Source: Phragmites australis
Lineage: Eukaryota > Streptophyta > Magnoliopsida > Poales > Poaceae
Reading direction: 5' to 3'
Assembly: GCF_958298935.1 (NCBI RefSeq)
Contig: NC_084942.1
Coordinates: forward strand, 12,965,501-13,029,500
DNA: 64,000 nt
In this document: piece by piece, positions 35,671 to 47,527 of the stretch
Numbering within the stretch: position 1 is the first letter of the stretch
How the letters are laid out: every line of letters starts with the position of its first letter
Program-made: the position numbers and the translations under genes
Notes under the pieces: generated by a model
What the model was told of the DNA's origin: nothing
The model's database searches: none
Seen by the model: the letters and a program-made list of their open reading frames with translations, nothing else

Positions 35671-37288
35671 TGTAGTATCTAGGCCCCTAGATAAGTGGTA
35701 AGTATTTCGGTGATTAATGACGACTATATCATTGTGACTAACAAGTTTGTTTTGAAGGGCAATTAAAAGATTAGGTCATAATATTGTTGAGTAATCTTGG
35801 TCACTTAATTGAATGGTTAAGCGATCAAATGATATGAACGTCAAGATTAAGGACTTTATAGTTCTAAGTGTCACAAGGAGATGAAGGACACTTAAAGTAG
35901 TATAGTCTCTCTTTTGTTCTTTGACCGTAATATAAAGAGGGACTAAAAGTAGTAGCTTGACCTAGTTAAGTCTAGATTTGGTTGGATGCACACTCATGAA
36001 ATTCTAGCATTATGTAGCTCAGAGAAGCCTATAAATAAGTTGAAGTGAAGATAGGACTTAAAAAAGTTTGAACTGGATAAGTTCTAAAATCTCTATACTT
36101 GCCGAAGGTCCAGTGGTGTAGGCGTTGTACACGTCGGAGCTTTTATCTCAATGCTCTTGTACATGCCGGATGATCTAGCGAAGAAAAGTTAGCAATGCCG
36201 AAGTATTTTTCAAAAGAGGGACTTCGAGCCGAACCATCAGAGGCTTCACTGGAGTAAAGTTCAGAGGATTTCTTTGTATTCACTGTAAGAGGGACTTATA
36301 CATGTCGGATGGTTCGGCGCATATATCAGATGTGTCACTGGAGTAAAGTCCAGAGAATTTCTTTGTGTTAACTTGAAGACGGACTCATACATGCAGGATG
36401 GTCTAGAGTATGTATCGGAGGCCTCGTCGGAGAATTCAGTGCTTGAAACGGCTAGTAGCAACTAGTTTTGGGCGGATGATTCACACCGGATGGTCTGGTG
36501 TTTAGAGCCTATGCATGTCGGATCATCCGGCATTCACAAAAAATGTGGGTGGTTGTGCAACAGCTAGTTTTGGACCTGTATCCTATATATACCCCCTCAT
36601 TTCATCTCACTGGGTAACCCTACGATACATAAGAGTTGAAACACTTAGTGTGTGATCAAGAGGCAACGGAGTACACTAGAGTGATTTGCAAAGTTCTTAA
36701 TAGAATATTAAGGACATCGTTAGTGCAAGAAGAGTAGCAAGTGTGTATCTAGCTGTAGTCAAGTGAAGCTATTGACTTGTTACTCTTTGTGGTTGGCAAC
36801 ACCTAGCCAGTTTTGGTGATTTGAGGTGTCTTGTTGGGCTCTTGGAGTTCTTGTGAGAGCCCAAAGAGGAACATTTGTGCTTGGTTCAAAAACCCCCAAT
36901 CTGGAGATGGAGAAGTAGCTATCACTAGGGAGCACTTGAGTCTTGGTGACTCAAGGGGAGCGATATCCTTAGTGGATGCTTCAACGAGTATTAGCGAGGA
37001 GTCGCAACTCCTCAATAACCTGCAAAAAAAATTTGGTATCCTCTTACCCTTCTTTTTACTTTCCCGCATTTAATTTTAGCATTTACTTTCTTGCAAGCTA
37101 ATTTTCCAATTTTCTTCTTGGTGTACCTTGCATGTTTTCTTGCTTAGCATTCTATCAAATTTAGTCATTGTAGTTGCTTTACTATTCATCTAAGATAAGG
37201 TTGTTTACTTGTTCTATAGTTTGGTTGAAATAGTTTTAATTAGAGTCTAATTCACCCCCCCCCCCTCTTAGGCCATTCGATCCTTTCA
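35671..37288 (+). repeat. 3' LTR of Sirevirus-like element
   Basis: It is 1618 bp and starts 'TGTAGTATCTAGG' right after 'cagggaga'. The TATA-like 'CTATATATA' is at 36583 and it ends 'CCTTTCA'. A 13-nt C run near 37252 sits where the 5' LTR has 'caccccgcc'. 'CGGATGGT' words lie at about 36306, 36393 and 36487. Confidence 0.85.
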
Positions 37289-37519
37289 CCGCCCATGGCA
37301 GTCGCCACTCATGCCTCGAGGGTGCCTGGGCGTTATGCGTGGGTCACGGGTCGTGGGTCGTGGGTTGTGGCCATGTCAATGACCATCAGGTCATAGAGAG
37401 ACGGGCTTTGGCCATCATGGACTGCAATCACTAGCACACCTATAGAACATTACATATGGAAAAAAAATTGCACAAAATTTTAGGTGTACATCTGTACACC
37501 CATGTCTCTAATTGTCTAC

Positions 37520-38182
37520 ATCTATGTCCCTGAGTGGGACAATCCCTACTAAAAGAGCTTGTCAAATACCAAACTATAGGGTATGTACGTATAAGGAGTA
37601 CATTGTATATGGACAGGGTATACTATGCATATGTATAACAACTCTAGATACTATGGAACCGAATCTACGGTACTTAGTACACTCGAAAATCTAGAAGACA
37701 TATACTAGGAAGGTCTTGATTAGTTGCTCAACTCAAGAATGACTAGTATCTAAGTCAGATTTATCTGCTTTGTCTTGGTAGACAAGATGGAGGACTCCCT
37801 ATCAACTATGGCTAGATAGGAGGTGGCATATCAGCTCTATATAAAGTGGGGACCCAAACCCCCAGAGAAAAAGGAGGAAAAAGGAGAAGAGGAGAGAAAA
37901 CTCACGCATCTGCAACCCAACGCAAGCACCAAGACGATAGGAAATACTCGACGACTTCAGTTCTAGATTAGCTTAGATCCGATTTGCTACTTGTAATAGG
38001 TCTAGCCACAATGCTTGTACTTCAGAGAATGCATATAAATCATCATCCATACAGGACGTAGGGCATTACTCCAACCGGGGCCCAAACCTGTCTACATCGT
38101 GTGTCTCACTTCGTGTTCAATCCCTGATCTCAAAGGTACCCCAGTCAATTATGGACATACTGTCAAGAACTAATCTTCAGCA
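37520..38182 (+). repeat. 5' LTR of gypsy element
   Basis: The TATA box 'TATATAAAG' is at 37838-37846. The typical 'ggacgtagggcattactcc' segment is near 38063. The LTR ends with CA at about 38182 and is followed at once by 'GTTGGCGTGCCAGGTCGGGG', the primer-binding neighbourhood of this group. The 5' edge is approximate because no second LTR is available. Confidence 0.6.
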
Positions 38183-39289
38183 GTTGGCGTGCCAGGTCGG
38201 GGCCTTCTTCTACTTTTTAGGATTGATCATGTCTCAAGTTCACATCCGCGCTGGTTTCTTCGACAATGGTTTCTACGACTACTTCGAGTCAGCGGAAGCC
38301 ATCTACTCATCGCCTCCTACCGGATCTGAGATCCTCTTCAGAGCTATGGTTTTTCACTAGGATAATCAAGGCGGATTGATCCACACTCATATTCTCCTAT
38401 CTAGTCCATTGGACGCATACCGTGAGGTGGGACATCTTGACTAGGATCCCAAGGAACCTAACATTCTCCAGTGCATAGACACCAACAGCAAGGATGAAGA
38501 TCAGGAGAGTGGCAATGACAACTCGGTCAACAACCAGAGAAGTCGACTCGATTGATTCGTGTTCATAGCTCAAGGAGTCAGGACCCCGCTCGACGACCCT
38601 ATGGCGGTAGATCAAAATGCCATAAAGAAAAATGGCATCGGGATTCTCGTGAACCCAGCAGCAGCAGCCGCCGCCGCTAACAGTATCGGCATCACCAGAG
38701 ATATACCACCAGGAATGGATGCTCTCAGGACAACTGTCATGAGGCTTCATCAACTTAGCCGTAGCCAAGCCTCGGTAGTGGTGTCTTTGGTACTCCAGAG
38801 GCTAACATCTAGGGTGCTCATCTAATTCTACGATCATTCCTCAAATTGGATCCGGCGAATCCTTTAACCCCGATGCTCAATCAAGTGAAGACTTTACTCA
38901 ATGTGGCTCAGATCCAGGCTGCTCAAGTAAACAACATTGGCAGTTCTAAGCACCTAAGTCGGCAAGGCGCTAGTTCAAGGAGCCACGGACATGGACATCC
39001 CCAAGTCAAAGAATTGCAGATGGGAAGCTCTGGTGGTCGGGGTTGAGCGTAGTCTTGTGGGCCGACTGTAACTGCGCTATTCATAGGTGTAGGAACCAGG
39101 AAGACCTAAGAAACCACATCCCTCACGATCATCATGATCCACAGAGAGTGATAGACATTCATCGTGAGGAACACCATGAGGACGACCGATGCTATAATGA
39201 GCGTAGATCTCCAGGACGGGATGGTCGATGTGACTCCCCTATTTGAAGGAACAGGCATGATAGTCCTCATCCTCCACCTCCTGAAGAGT

Positions 39290-39890
39290 TTGATGGGGGT
39301 TGCAAAGCCTTCGTACCTGAGCTCTGGTCGATACGGTGGCCTGAGAAGTTCAAAGTAGGTCCGATCCAAAAATATGATGGAAAGCTCAATCGCAATTGAG
39401 TGGTTGCAGATCTATACAACTATTATTTGAGCGGTGAGCAGTGACAACAAGGTGATGGCCAACTATCTACTGACTGCACTGGATGGGCCAACATGGTCTT
39501 GGTTGTTGAACCTGCCTTCTAACTCAATTCAATCATCGGCCGAGCTGAAGGCTCAGTTTATCGCCAACTTCCAAGGCGCGTTCGAGCGCCCAGGAATGGA
39601 AAATGAGCTTCATTAGCTGAACCAAGGAAAATGTGAATCTCTTGGAGACTTCATTCAGAGGTTCAGCGATATGTGCAATACGATCTCGGACATCTTCGAT
39701 GAGTCAGTCATTATCGCCTTTAAGCAAGGCATCAAGGACACATATCTACTCAGCAAGATAGCTACTAGAAAGATCCAAATGGTCAAAGAGCTCTTCAAAT
39801 TGGTCGATAAGTCTGCAAAGCATGCTAAAGCTCAGGCACATACCAAAAACCCTCAGCCTAGCAAGGACAATCTCAAGTCCTAAAAGAATG
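39290..39890 (+). pseudogene. Gypsy gag relic
   Basis: The plus strand gives 'FDGGCKAFVPELWS' and 'WPEKFKVGPIQKYDGK', then 'MANYLLTALDGPTWSWLLNL', 'ELKAQFIANFQGAFERPG' and 'IAFKQGIKDTYLLSKIA'. These are the conserved blocks of Retrotrans_gag proteins of grass Tat elements. The frame changes at about 39400, and a stop follows 'GMENELH'. It once encoded the capsid protein. 38190-39290 carries only broken frames, including an Ala-rich piece. Confidence 0.7.
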
Positions 39891-40401
39891 GGTGGAAGAA
39901 GAATAAACCTTGTGACAAGTGCAAAGGTCCTAACACGACTGTAGCTGCGGTCCATAGGAGCAAGTCGTGTAACACCAGGATAACAAAGGCCTAAGTTGAG
40001 GTGGTGGAAAGTGGTATCCCATCCATCGGACCAACCAACAGGACTTTGATGAATGCCACGTCATTAAAAAGAATGTCAATGATAAGCTCAAGGTCACTGT
40101 TGCTGAGTATCACAGCAAACAAGCCAAGCCGGATGCTAAAGACAATGAACCCAAATTTTGTAGTGCCGATCAGAGCTTGGCACACATCTTCGGAGGATCT
40201 TTCGCGTACGAGTCCAAGAGACAATATAAAATGGTCAAGAGAGAGGTCAACTTGGCTCTAACATGGCCTACTCGACACCTCAAGTGGTCAAAGGTCTCGA
40301 TTACCTTCAACCAAGTTGACCACCCAGCTGTGGTTCCACACCTTGGTCGATACCCAGTCATGGCCTAGCCTACTATCCTTAACATCAAGATACATCAAAC
40401 T

Positions 40402-40770
40402 TTGGTTGATGGGGGTAGTTCGCTTAATCTCATCTTTGGCAAGATGTTAGACAAGATGCAAATTTCAAGGTCGGAGCTTAAGAAAGGAGATGAGCCTTTT
40501 CATGGTATAACCCCAAATTCATCCAATATACCCCTTGGCCAGATTGAGCTACCAGTCACATTCAGAGAACCTGACAACATTCGTACAGAGAAGTTAACCT
40601 TTGATGTGGTGGATTTTGAGATAGGTTACAATGTGATTCTGGGACACCCAATGATGGTCAAGTTCATAGCCGTGGTGCACTACATGTATCAAACACTCAA
40701 GATCCCAAGCCCCAATGGGGCCATAACTGTCAAAGAGGATCAGCACGTAACAATCAAATGCGATAAGTAG
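40402..40770 (+). pseudogene. Gypsy aspartic protease relic
   Basis: An open frame of 122 codons has 'MVDGGSSLNLIF' near its start, the D-G/S-G-S active-site block of retroelement proteases in D-G-G-S form. It continues with 'DVVDFEIGYNVILGHPMM', the conserved downstream I-L-G strand. The domain itself is intact, but neighbouring frames are broken, so no polyprotein can form. Confidence 0.7.
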
Positions 40771-41239
40771 AGTTTGGATATGGTCGAGCACTTTTGCTAG
40801 ACGGAAACTACTTCAAAAGGTGCAGAGTCTAAATGCCAGAAACATCAAGTCATCGTTGAGGTAAAGAACCCAAACCTCGTAAGTCTTGCTGGCACTTCCA
40901 AGTCCAATGAGGCCTCTAAAGGAGATTATAACGACAGTACCTTGGACAAGAAGATTGATGGTAGTATCAAGGCAATACCCCTCAACCTGTCTGAATCAGC
41001 TAAGACGGTCAAGATAGGAGTTGACCTTAATCTCAAATAGACCTGTCTGAATCAGCTAAGATGGTCAAGATAGGGGTTGACTTTAATCCCAAATAGGAAC
41101 TCGAGCTCATCAGTTTCCCTCGGGCGAACCAGATGTGTTCGCATGGCAACCGTCTGATATGCCTGGGGTCCCTAGGGAGGTGATTGAGAACCAACTAGTT
41201 GTGAAACCCGACCCCAAACTTGTGGTATAGAAACAACAA

Positions 41240-41930
41240 AGGTTTGTAGAGGATAGGAAGCAAGCTATCCAGGATGAAGTCAGCAAACTCCTGAAGGCGG
41301 GCTTCATTCGAGAGGTTCGTCGTCCTATGTGGCTCAAAAATCCCGTCCTCGTGAAGAAACCCAATGGTAGGTGGAGACTGTGTGTCCACTTTACCGACCT
41401 CAACAAAGACTATCCCAAGGAACCTTTTCCTCTTCCTCGCATCTACTAGATCGATGACTCTATAGCGGGTTGTGCATTGATGTGTTCCCTAGATGCCTAT
41501 TTAGGGTATCACCAAATTAGCATGGAGGTAGAGGACGAGGAGAAAACTACTTTGTTACTCCCTTTGGTGTATTTTGTTATGTAAATATGCTTTTCAGTTT
41601 GAAGAATGTTAGTGCTGCTTACCAACGGTGTATTCAAAACTGCTTACAGCCCCAGATTAGATACAATGTTGAAGCTTATATCGATAATATTATTTTCAAG
41701 TCTATAACGGAAGGCATGTTGATTAACGACCTCAAGAAGACATTCGATAACCTCAGGAAATATCTTATGATACTTAATCCCAAGAAGTGTTTGTTCGGCG
41801 TTCCATCTGGCAAGCTTCTCGGCTTCCTGGTGTCAAGTCAGTGCATCGAGGCCAATCCACATAAAAACGAGGTGCTCAACCAAATGCGGTCACCTCGAAT
41901 ACTGAAATAAGTTAAAAAATTGATAGGATA
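41240..41930 (+). pseudogene. Gypsy reverse transcriptase relic
   Basis: Blocks appear in shifting frames: 'VKKPNGRWRLCVHFTDLNK'-type sequence near 41350, 'CSLDAYLGYHQISMEVEDEE' near 41490, then the open frame 41587-41910. That frame contains 'LKNVSAAYQRCIQNCLQ', 'VEAYIDNIIFKS' and 'NPKKCLFGVPSGKLLGFLV'. The catalytic Y-x-D-D box reads Y-I-D-N, so the second catalytic Asp is lost. Stops and an indel near 41560 also disable it. Confidence 0.75.
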
Positions 41931-42114
41931 CATAGCAGCCCTTAGTCTATTCATCTCTAGGATGGGTGAGCAAGGGATGCCTTTCTTCAAGTTGCTAAAG
42001 AAACACGACTAGTTTGAGTGGATAAAAGAAGCGGAGAACGCCTTCCATGATGTAAAAAGGTATTTATCGTCTTCGTTAATTCTAACACTGTCTAACAAAA
42101 AAAGAGGAGCTATT

Positions 42115-42960
42115 TTTATACATTGTAGCAACCCCACAAGTTGTAAGCACGGTCCTGGTGGTCGAGCGAGAATGTCTCAAGAAAAAGGAAAAGGTTCAAA
42201 AACATGTTTACTACGCGAGTGAAGTCCTACACGATGCTAAGCTACGGTACCCGCAAGTGCAGAAGTTGCTATATGCAGTCTTGATGTCTTCCCGAAAGCT
42301 ACAACACTATTTTCAAGCGCACAAGGTCACTATTGTGACAATGTATCTGCTGAGGGATGTCATACGCATCAGGGAGGCTACTGGACTAATAGCACAATGG
42401 GCGGTCAAGCTCAATGAGTTAGACATACACTATGCACTGCGAACAAGCTTTAAGTCAAGAGTACTAGCGGAATTCATTGCCTAATGGATAAACATTGAAG
42501 AAACAAAGCCAAGTGTGGTCGAGGACCATTGGATGCTCTTCTTTGATGGATCGCTCAGGGCTCGGAGGCTAGTATTGTACTTAAATCTCCAACAAGCGAC
42601 AAACTCAAATACGTTGTTCGATTAAATTTTAAAGCTTTCAACAATGTTTCAGAATACGAAGTACTAGTAAATGTGCTCTCCATAGCTTCATCACTTGGAA
42701 TCTAGCGACTTCTCGTGAAAGAGGACTCATAGGTAGTCGTAAACCAGGTGCAAAAGGGGTACCAGTGCTTGGGTGACAATATGATGGCTTATCTAAACGA
42801 GGTGCAAAAGCTTGAGGAAACGTTCAAAGGGCAAGAACTACCGCACATCAAATGGAGTGATAACTCTAGTGTGGATGAACTTGCAAGACTCACTTCTTCT
42901 CGAGCACCAATGCCCATGGGAGTCTTTGTTGAGAAACTCCTCAAACCATCTATCACGACA
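42115..42960 (+). pseudogene. Dual RNase H region of gypsy element
   Basis: The first RNase H (42158-42484) shows '[20 protein letters not shown]' and '[15 protein letters not shown]'. The second, about 42530-42960, starts 'MLFFDGSLRA' and ends 'EELPHIKWSDNS'-like text with 'VDELARLTSSRAP', typical of the extra RNase H of Tat elements. Stops occur in both. The 'FFDGS' block keeps the first catalytic Asp. Confidence 0.65.
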
Positions 42961-43165
42961 GTTCGACGAACAGATGCTATCCAACTCAACTAGCAGTCTG
43001 GTTAGGTCAGTAAGGCAGAACTTGCAGATATGATAGTTGCACTACTCGAACGCAAGCCAACTTGAATGACCCTATTCTGAGCCTATCTCGAAGGTCGAGA
43101 GGTCCCTGACGATGATGCGTGTACAGAGAAAATTACTCGTAAGTCCAAGCTATACGTTTTGGTAG

Positions 43166-43742
43166 ATGACAAGTTTTACCAAAATATTGCTCGATATCCA
43201 TGGAAGCATATGTGGTAATCATGCGTCTTACCACACCTTGGTCAAAAAAGCTTTCCACCAAGGATTCTATTGGCCAACTGCCCTCCAGAATGCTTACGAG
43301 CTGATCAAAAAAGTGCGAAAGCTACCAGTTTTTTGGAAGGCAGACCACTTGACCAGCCCAAGCTCTGCAAACAATTTCTCTTTCTTGATCTTTCTCCATC
43401 TGGGGCTTGGATATCCTAGGATCGTTCCCAAGGGCCCAAGGTGGTTCTAAGTTCCTATTCGTGGCTATCAACACGTTCACTAAGTGGATCGAGGCCAAAC
43501 TCGTGGGAAGATAACTGCAAAAGTGGCTAAGAAGTTCATGAGGAGCATAATTACTCGATTTAGAATTCTGTATTGAATAATTACAGACAAGGCTAGCCAG
43601 TTCAAAAGTGGGACCTTTATCTTGTTCTGTGAGAATTTGGCATCAAAACTTGTTTCGCTTCAATAGCTCACCCTCAAAGTAACGATTAGGTTGAGCACGC
43701 CAATAGTATAATCTTGTAGGGTATCAAAACTTGAGTTTTTGA
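43166..43742 (+). pseudogene. Gypsy integrase, cut by CACTA 2
   Basis: The zinc-binding start 'DIHGSICGNHASYHT' followed by 'AFHQGFYWPTALQNA' is clear, but the C-x2-C pair has become 'KVRKLPV'. The core then shows 'FLFVAINTFTKWIEAK' and 'ITDKASQFKSGTFI', with catalytic-region residues D and D in place of the usual D, DNG pattern. The sequence stops at 43742 at 'KLEFL', where the CACTA terminus starts. Confidence 0.7.
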
Positions 43743-43757
43743 CACTACTACAGAATA
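43743..43757. repeat. CACTA terminal inverted repeat (left, element 2)
   Basis: 'CACTACTACAGAATA' matches the CACTA 1 terminus for 13 bases. It is preceded by 'tga' in the gypsy integrase. Confidence 0.8.
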
Positions 43758-44229
43758 GTACATCATTGTCGGCTCCAAAACCCCTTTCACTGCCAGTTTT
43801 GGAGCCGAAAGTGGTTAACGTGCAGTGATAGTTAGGTACTATCACTACTGGCTTCATGGACCAGTAGTGAAAGAGGTTGTCACTGTCGGCTAAAGGATTC
43901 GGCCAGCAATGATTCCCCGGGTATCACTACTGACTAGTGGTTTTAGCCGGCAATGATTCCTAAGGCATCACTACCAACTAAAAGCTTCATCCAATAGTTT
44001 TGTGCCTTCCCCCTTCTACTCCGACCATGTCATCACTCTCTATCCTCTCTATCCTCCCTCTCTCTCCTCGATCTCTCCATCTCTCTCTCACTCAATACAT
44101 CCATACAATGAGAAATATGTAATGTAAATCAATAATAAAGGCACCTTCATCAACACATAGTAATTCATGTCACACATATATACATAATAGTTCTCACATG
44201 TCACCCCCCAAAAAATTGATCGAGTTGAG

Positions 44230-46602
44230 TCAGTCCAGTATCCCTCTACCTCTCCTGAGATGAGGACTGCATCTCTGCGTGGAAGGTTGATGGCGTGTGT
44301 ACGTGCGGGGATGTGAGGAGGCCAACAGTGATGGAGCGGAGGACCTGGCCACACCTAATCGATCGTAGCGTCGCCTAAGCTTCAGGCTTGCCGGCGTGTG
44401 AAAGACATCGAAGTCCGACTCCTGAACGCTAGTACGGTTTGACCATTCGGCCTCCTCCACAGCGCACTGACGGGCCACTCTCTCATCCTCCTCCTAGGCA
44501 CGCTTACAGGATGTTGTTTCTTGCTCTTCCACAGCGCACAACTGACAGGCCAACCTCTCATCCTCCTCCTCTTGGGTGCACTGACGGCCCACTGCTTCTT
44601 ACTCCTCCTTCGCATCATCGCTAGAAGACCATTCTGTCGAAGAGTCATCCAATGGTACCAACTCCGAAATACACATTCATTAATACATAGGAATTCATGT
44701 CCTATATTAATACATAGTAATTAATATCCTTCATTAAAATGGTGTCATTTGGCGATATATAAGCTGTCTAACCCTCTAGTAGACTACCTCCTTGTCGCAT
44801 ACTTTGTACTAAAAAGGTATGGTGTAATCTGAAGGTTTGTCATAGGTTGACGGCATGATCAGTTCATGAATCTCGCCGTTTGGGTTGATAACATGTTCTA
44901 TGAAGAACCCAGTGATCTGTTCTTGAAGGGCTTTTATTTCTACAGCATGTAACTCTTTTGTGTATAGTTTGGAGCACTGAGTTTGAAGAATCGAAAGAAT
45001 TAGTCCTTGAACATGTGTAAAAATTGAAAAGAACGCATCGATATGTTATTTCGTACCTCAAGATCATTGAACCTGACAACGTCTCTGTCCAGGCTGAATC
45101 TGTGCATGAAACTTAGAACATAAAACGCGTAGAGATTCTTGCCAGGTGACTGCCTCATACACTTCAAAAGGAAATGATTTGACAGTGGAATGAATTGAAC
45201 CTTTTTATTCAAAAGAAAATGCAAGACATGAAAATTTTGTGCATACCGGAAAGTCGGTTTTTACATTATACTCCTTCTTGAATGGAAAGTGAATAAGACT
45301 TTTTACGGTATCTTGTGTACGCCCTATACGTGAATATGAGTATCAATTAAACTTAGATGCAATCATCAAGATGATGAAATGATAAAGTTTACCTGTTTAG
45401 TATGTCGATGAGGTTTTGGTAAGTCGACTGGGCTCTCTTTTGTGAGTTCAAGACAATGATCGTATAACGTGATTTATATGCATAAGTCACTTACAGAGTC
45501 CATGCTTTGACTATAGCCACGTTGAGGGCATCTTCCTTATAGTTCATACAAGTCCTTGAAATACACCCAGAAGGAGCCGTCCCCGTTGAGAAAATATTCA
45601 TCTATATATCTTACGTGGAACACCTGTAAACCCTTCCTGGATTGCTCCAAGTACCACTAATGTAATCGATGCATTTGAGTTGTAAGGTTTCTTTCTATAT
45701 CTGGTTTGATCAAAAGTTTGGTCAACTCAAACGGCCATGTAACATCCAACTTTGCAATATCCACTCCCATAGTACATCGTGCTAGTTCTTCTGCTGATAG
45801 TCCAGAAGTAGCCAAGAAGTACCCAATGCTTGAAGCATCCTGAACGATTGGAGCTGATTTGCTCTTGGCCTGCTTCTTACTGATACGTTCATAGTCACTC
45901 GACAACTTACTTGAAGCCGCCCCCGTCTATTAGATTTGTCATTCATAAAAAATTTCATGGTATCTTCAGGCACAACATGCTTCGGTGGAGGTGGTGGAGG
46001 ATGGAAATGAGTTGTGACACTGGCGTCCATAATCTGTTTGGTTTCCTCAGTAGTGAGTGAATAGACATCCTTAGGTTCCACCAACTTCTTAGATGCCAAT
46101 GACTTCTTAGATGATGTCATCTGCTTGGATGTTGCAGAACCTGATCTTGTTTTCTGAGCTGATGGGTAGCTTGTTGATGGTGTTGGCTTCTTGAGCGGTG
46201 GACTTCTTCGAGGCGATGGCTAAGAAGGTGGACTTCTTTTGGGAGGTAGCTGAGGAGAGGGAGAGCTTTGAGGTGACGGTGACTCGGGGCATAGTGGAGA
46301 GTAGAGATTATCGGTAGCTGTCCTTGATGAAAACACTATGTAGGCCTTCCCCCACGCGATGAATGTGTGCTCGTTCTCTCTATAGTATTCTCCCCCTCCT
46401 CTGCAGGGTACTCCACCTCAACATGATGGTACTGGTCAACTACCTCATCTACTTCAACCATGGTGTAGCCCTCTGGTATCAGACGTCCGTGCAAATGTTC
46501 ACAGGAGCCTCGAGGATAAGCCACGCCGGAAGCCACCTTGATTGTAATGTTCCTAGCACCAATGTGCAGTTCACACGGTGTCTGTGTTGTGATGAGGTCC
46601 AT
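44230..46602 (-). pseudogene. CACTA 2 second gene, C-terminal two thirds
   Basis: From right to left it reads 'PCELHIGARNITIKVASGVA' (46602-46336), a proline/serine-rich segment with 'SPRRSP'-like repeats (about 46290-46200), 'KDVYSLTTEETKQIMDAS' with a proline run (46120-45950), 'TWPFELTKLLIKPD' (about 45740-45690), the Ulp1 region (45480-44990) and the E/R-rich repeated tail (44650-44430). This is colinear with CACTA 1. In the Ulp1 part the catalytic Cys is Tyr (codon at 45129-45131, 'PGKNLYAFYVL') and the Asp block reads 'LNS'. The His-Trp block is deleted, so the peptidase is dead. Confidence 0.65.
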
Positions 46603-47094
46603 GGGATAAGTGATGGGTCAACTCTCGGAACTCCTGTAGACACACAGCTACTCTGACAAGCAGCAGGGCTGGAGCATGCAACATTAGAAGACGATGTAGG
46701 CCGTTCCTGATCGCTCACAATGGTGGCCCATTCATGAATGAGGGCTTGTTATACCGCTTGTACTACCTTTTAGTCTGTATGTTCCCTCTGATGTTGTACT
46801 GCTTGTTCCATCATTTTTAGCATCCTAGCTTGTTTTGCCTCCCGTTCTGCATCTCGCTCTCCTAAGAAAGAAGTGTCTCGATCGATTGCTCCAGCCCTCT
46901 GTCTCAGGCATGACACCTCTCTCTTGCATTTGATCTAGCTTTTGTTGCCACTACCATTCTTTCATCATATACCCACAACTGCTGACTTTGTGGGGGTAGA
47001 GGTTCTTCTTTGAGTTCACTTTTTTCACCGCACTCAACCTATGTACTTCTTACAATGACTTGTACTCCTCAAAGGCTTACCAATGATGTTCCAG

Positions 47095-47527
47095 TTACGG
47101 CCACTTGCAAAAATCTAATGTTGTACCATTCTGCACATATGTTTTGTTCAGTGTGCCCTTCCAGTTCTTAAATGAAATACCCATGATCATTAGCATCTTA
47201 CGCTTAACTACTTCCATATCTGTCCCTTTAGGGAAATCGACTTCTCTAATATCTTGGGCCACAAGATGTTTTTTTAATTGAACCGGGAACCATGCGCGGA
47301 TCACCTTGTTTTCCAATCCACAATCTGTAGGTGATGGGCATGTGATCCTTAACACTAATCCCATAGACTGACTTGTATGGCCCCAGAACTGTCTCAGGTG
47401 CAGTTGGCTCCCTTGCTGGTGAGACCTCCGTGATCACAAATTGTCTCGTAGTTAGCTTTGAGGGTCCTCGGACATGATGCCGCTCCTGGGATTGCTCATT
47501 GTCATGACCCTCCGGAGCATCAAGCAC
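47095..47527 (-). pseudogene. Transposase_24-like (Ptta/En-Spm) N-part
   Basis: The frames 47527-47246 and 47364-47095 read 'RGPSKLTTRQFVITEVSPA', 'YGISVKDHMPITYRLW', 'VDFPKGTDMEVVKRKMLMIM' and 'SFKNWKGTLNKTYVQNG'. This is the plant transposase (Ptta/En/Spm, Transposase_24) region that precedes the proline-rich and Ulp1 parts in CACTA accessory proteins. A frame shift lies between the two frames. 46720-47095 links it to the next part through degraded coiled-coil sequence. 47530-49050 is AT-rich with no recognisable coding. Confidence 0.6.

Larger units (their letters stand above)
25510..37288 (+). mobile_element. Sirevirus-like copia retrotransposon, nested
   Basis: Two LTRs share start ('TGTAGT'), TATA region and end ('CATTCGATCCTTTCA'). 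The 5' LTR is 25510-32223 including two nested solo LTRs, and is 1616 bp without them. The 3' LTR is 35671-37288, 1618 bp. Flanking 5-mers are ccgtc (25505-25509) and ccgcc (37289-37293), a target duplication with one C/T change. The primer-binding-like sequence at 32224 is followed by gag at 32272. Runs such as 'aaagggggag' at about 35375 and 35410 resemble the multiple polypurine tracts of Sireviruses. The pol region is mostly deleted, so the element is non-autonomous. Confidence 0.85.
37500..43742 (+). mobile_element. Tat-type gypsy retrotransposon, 3'-truncated
   Basis: A single 5' LTR is followed by gag, protease, RT, two RNase H domains and the start of integrase, all on the plus strand and all with stops. 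Two consecutive RNase H regions are a hallmark of the Tat/Ogre branch. The element ends inside the integrase core exactly at the CACTA terminus (43743). Neither integrase nor a 3' LTR resumes after CACTA 2, so the rest was deleted. 37289-37500 between the copia LTR and this LTR shows only a 'gggtcgtgggt' simple repeat. Confidence 0.75.
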
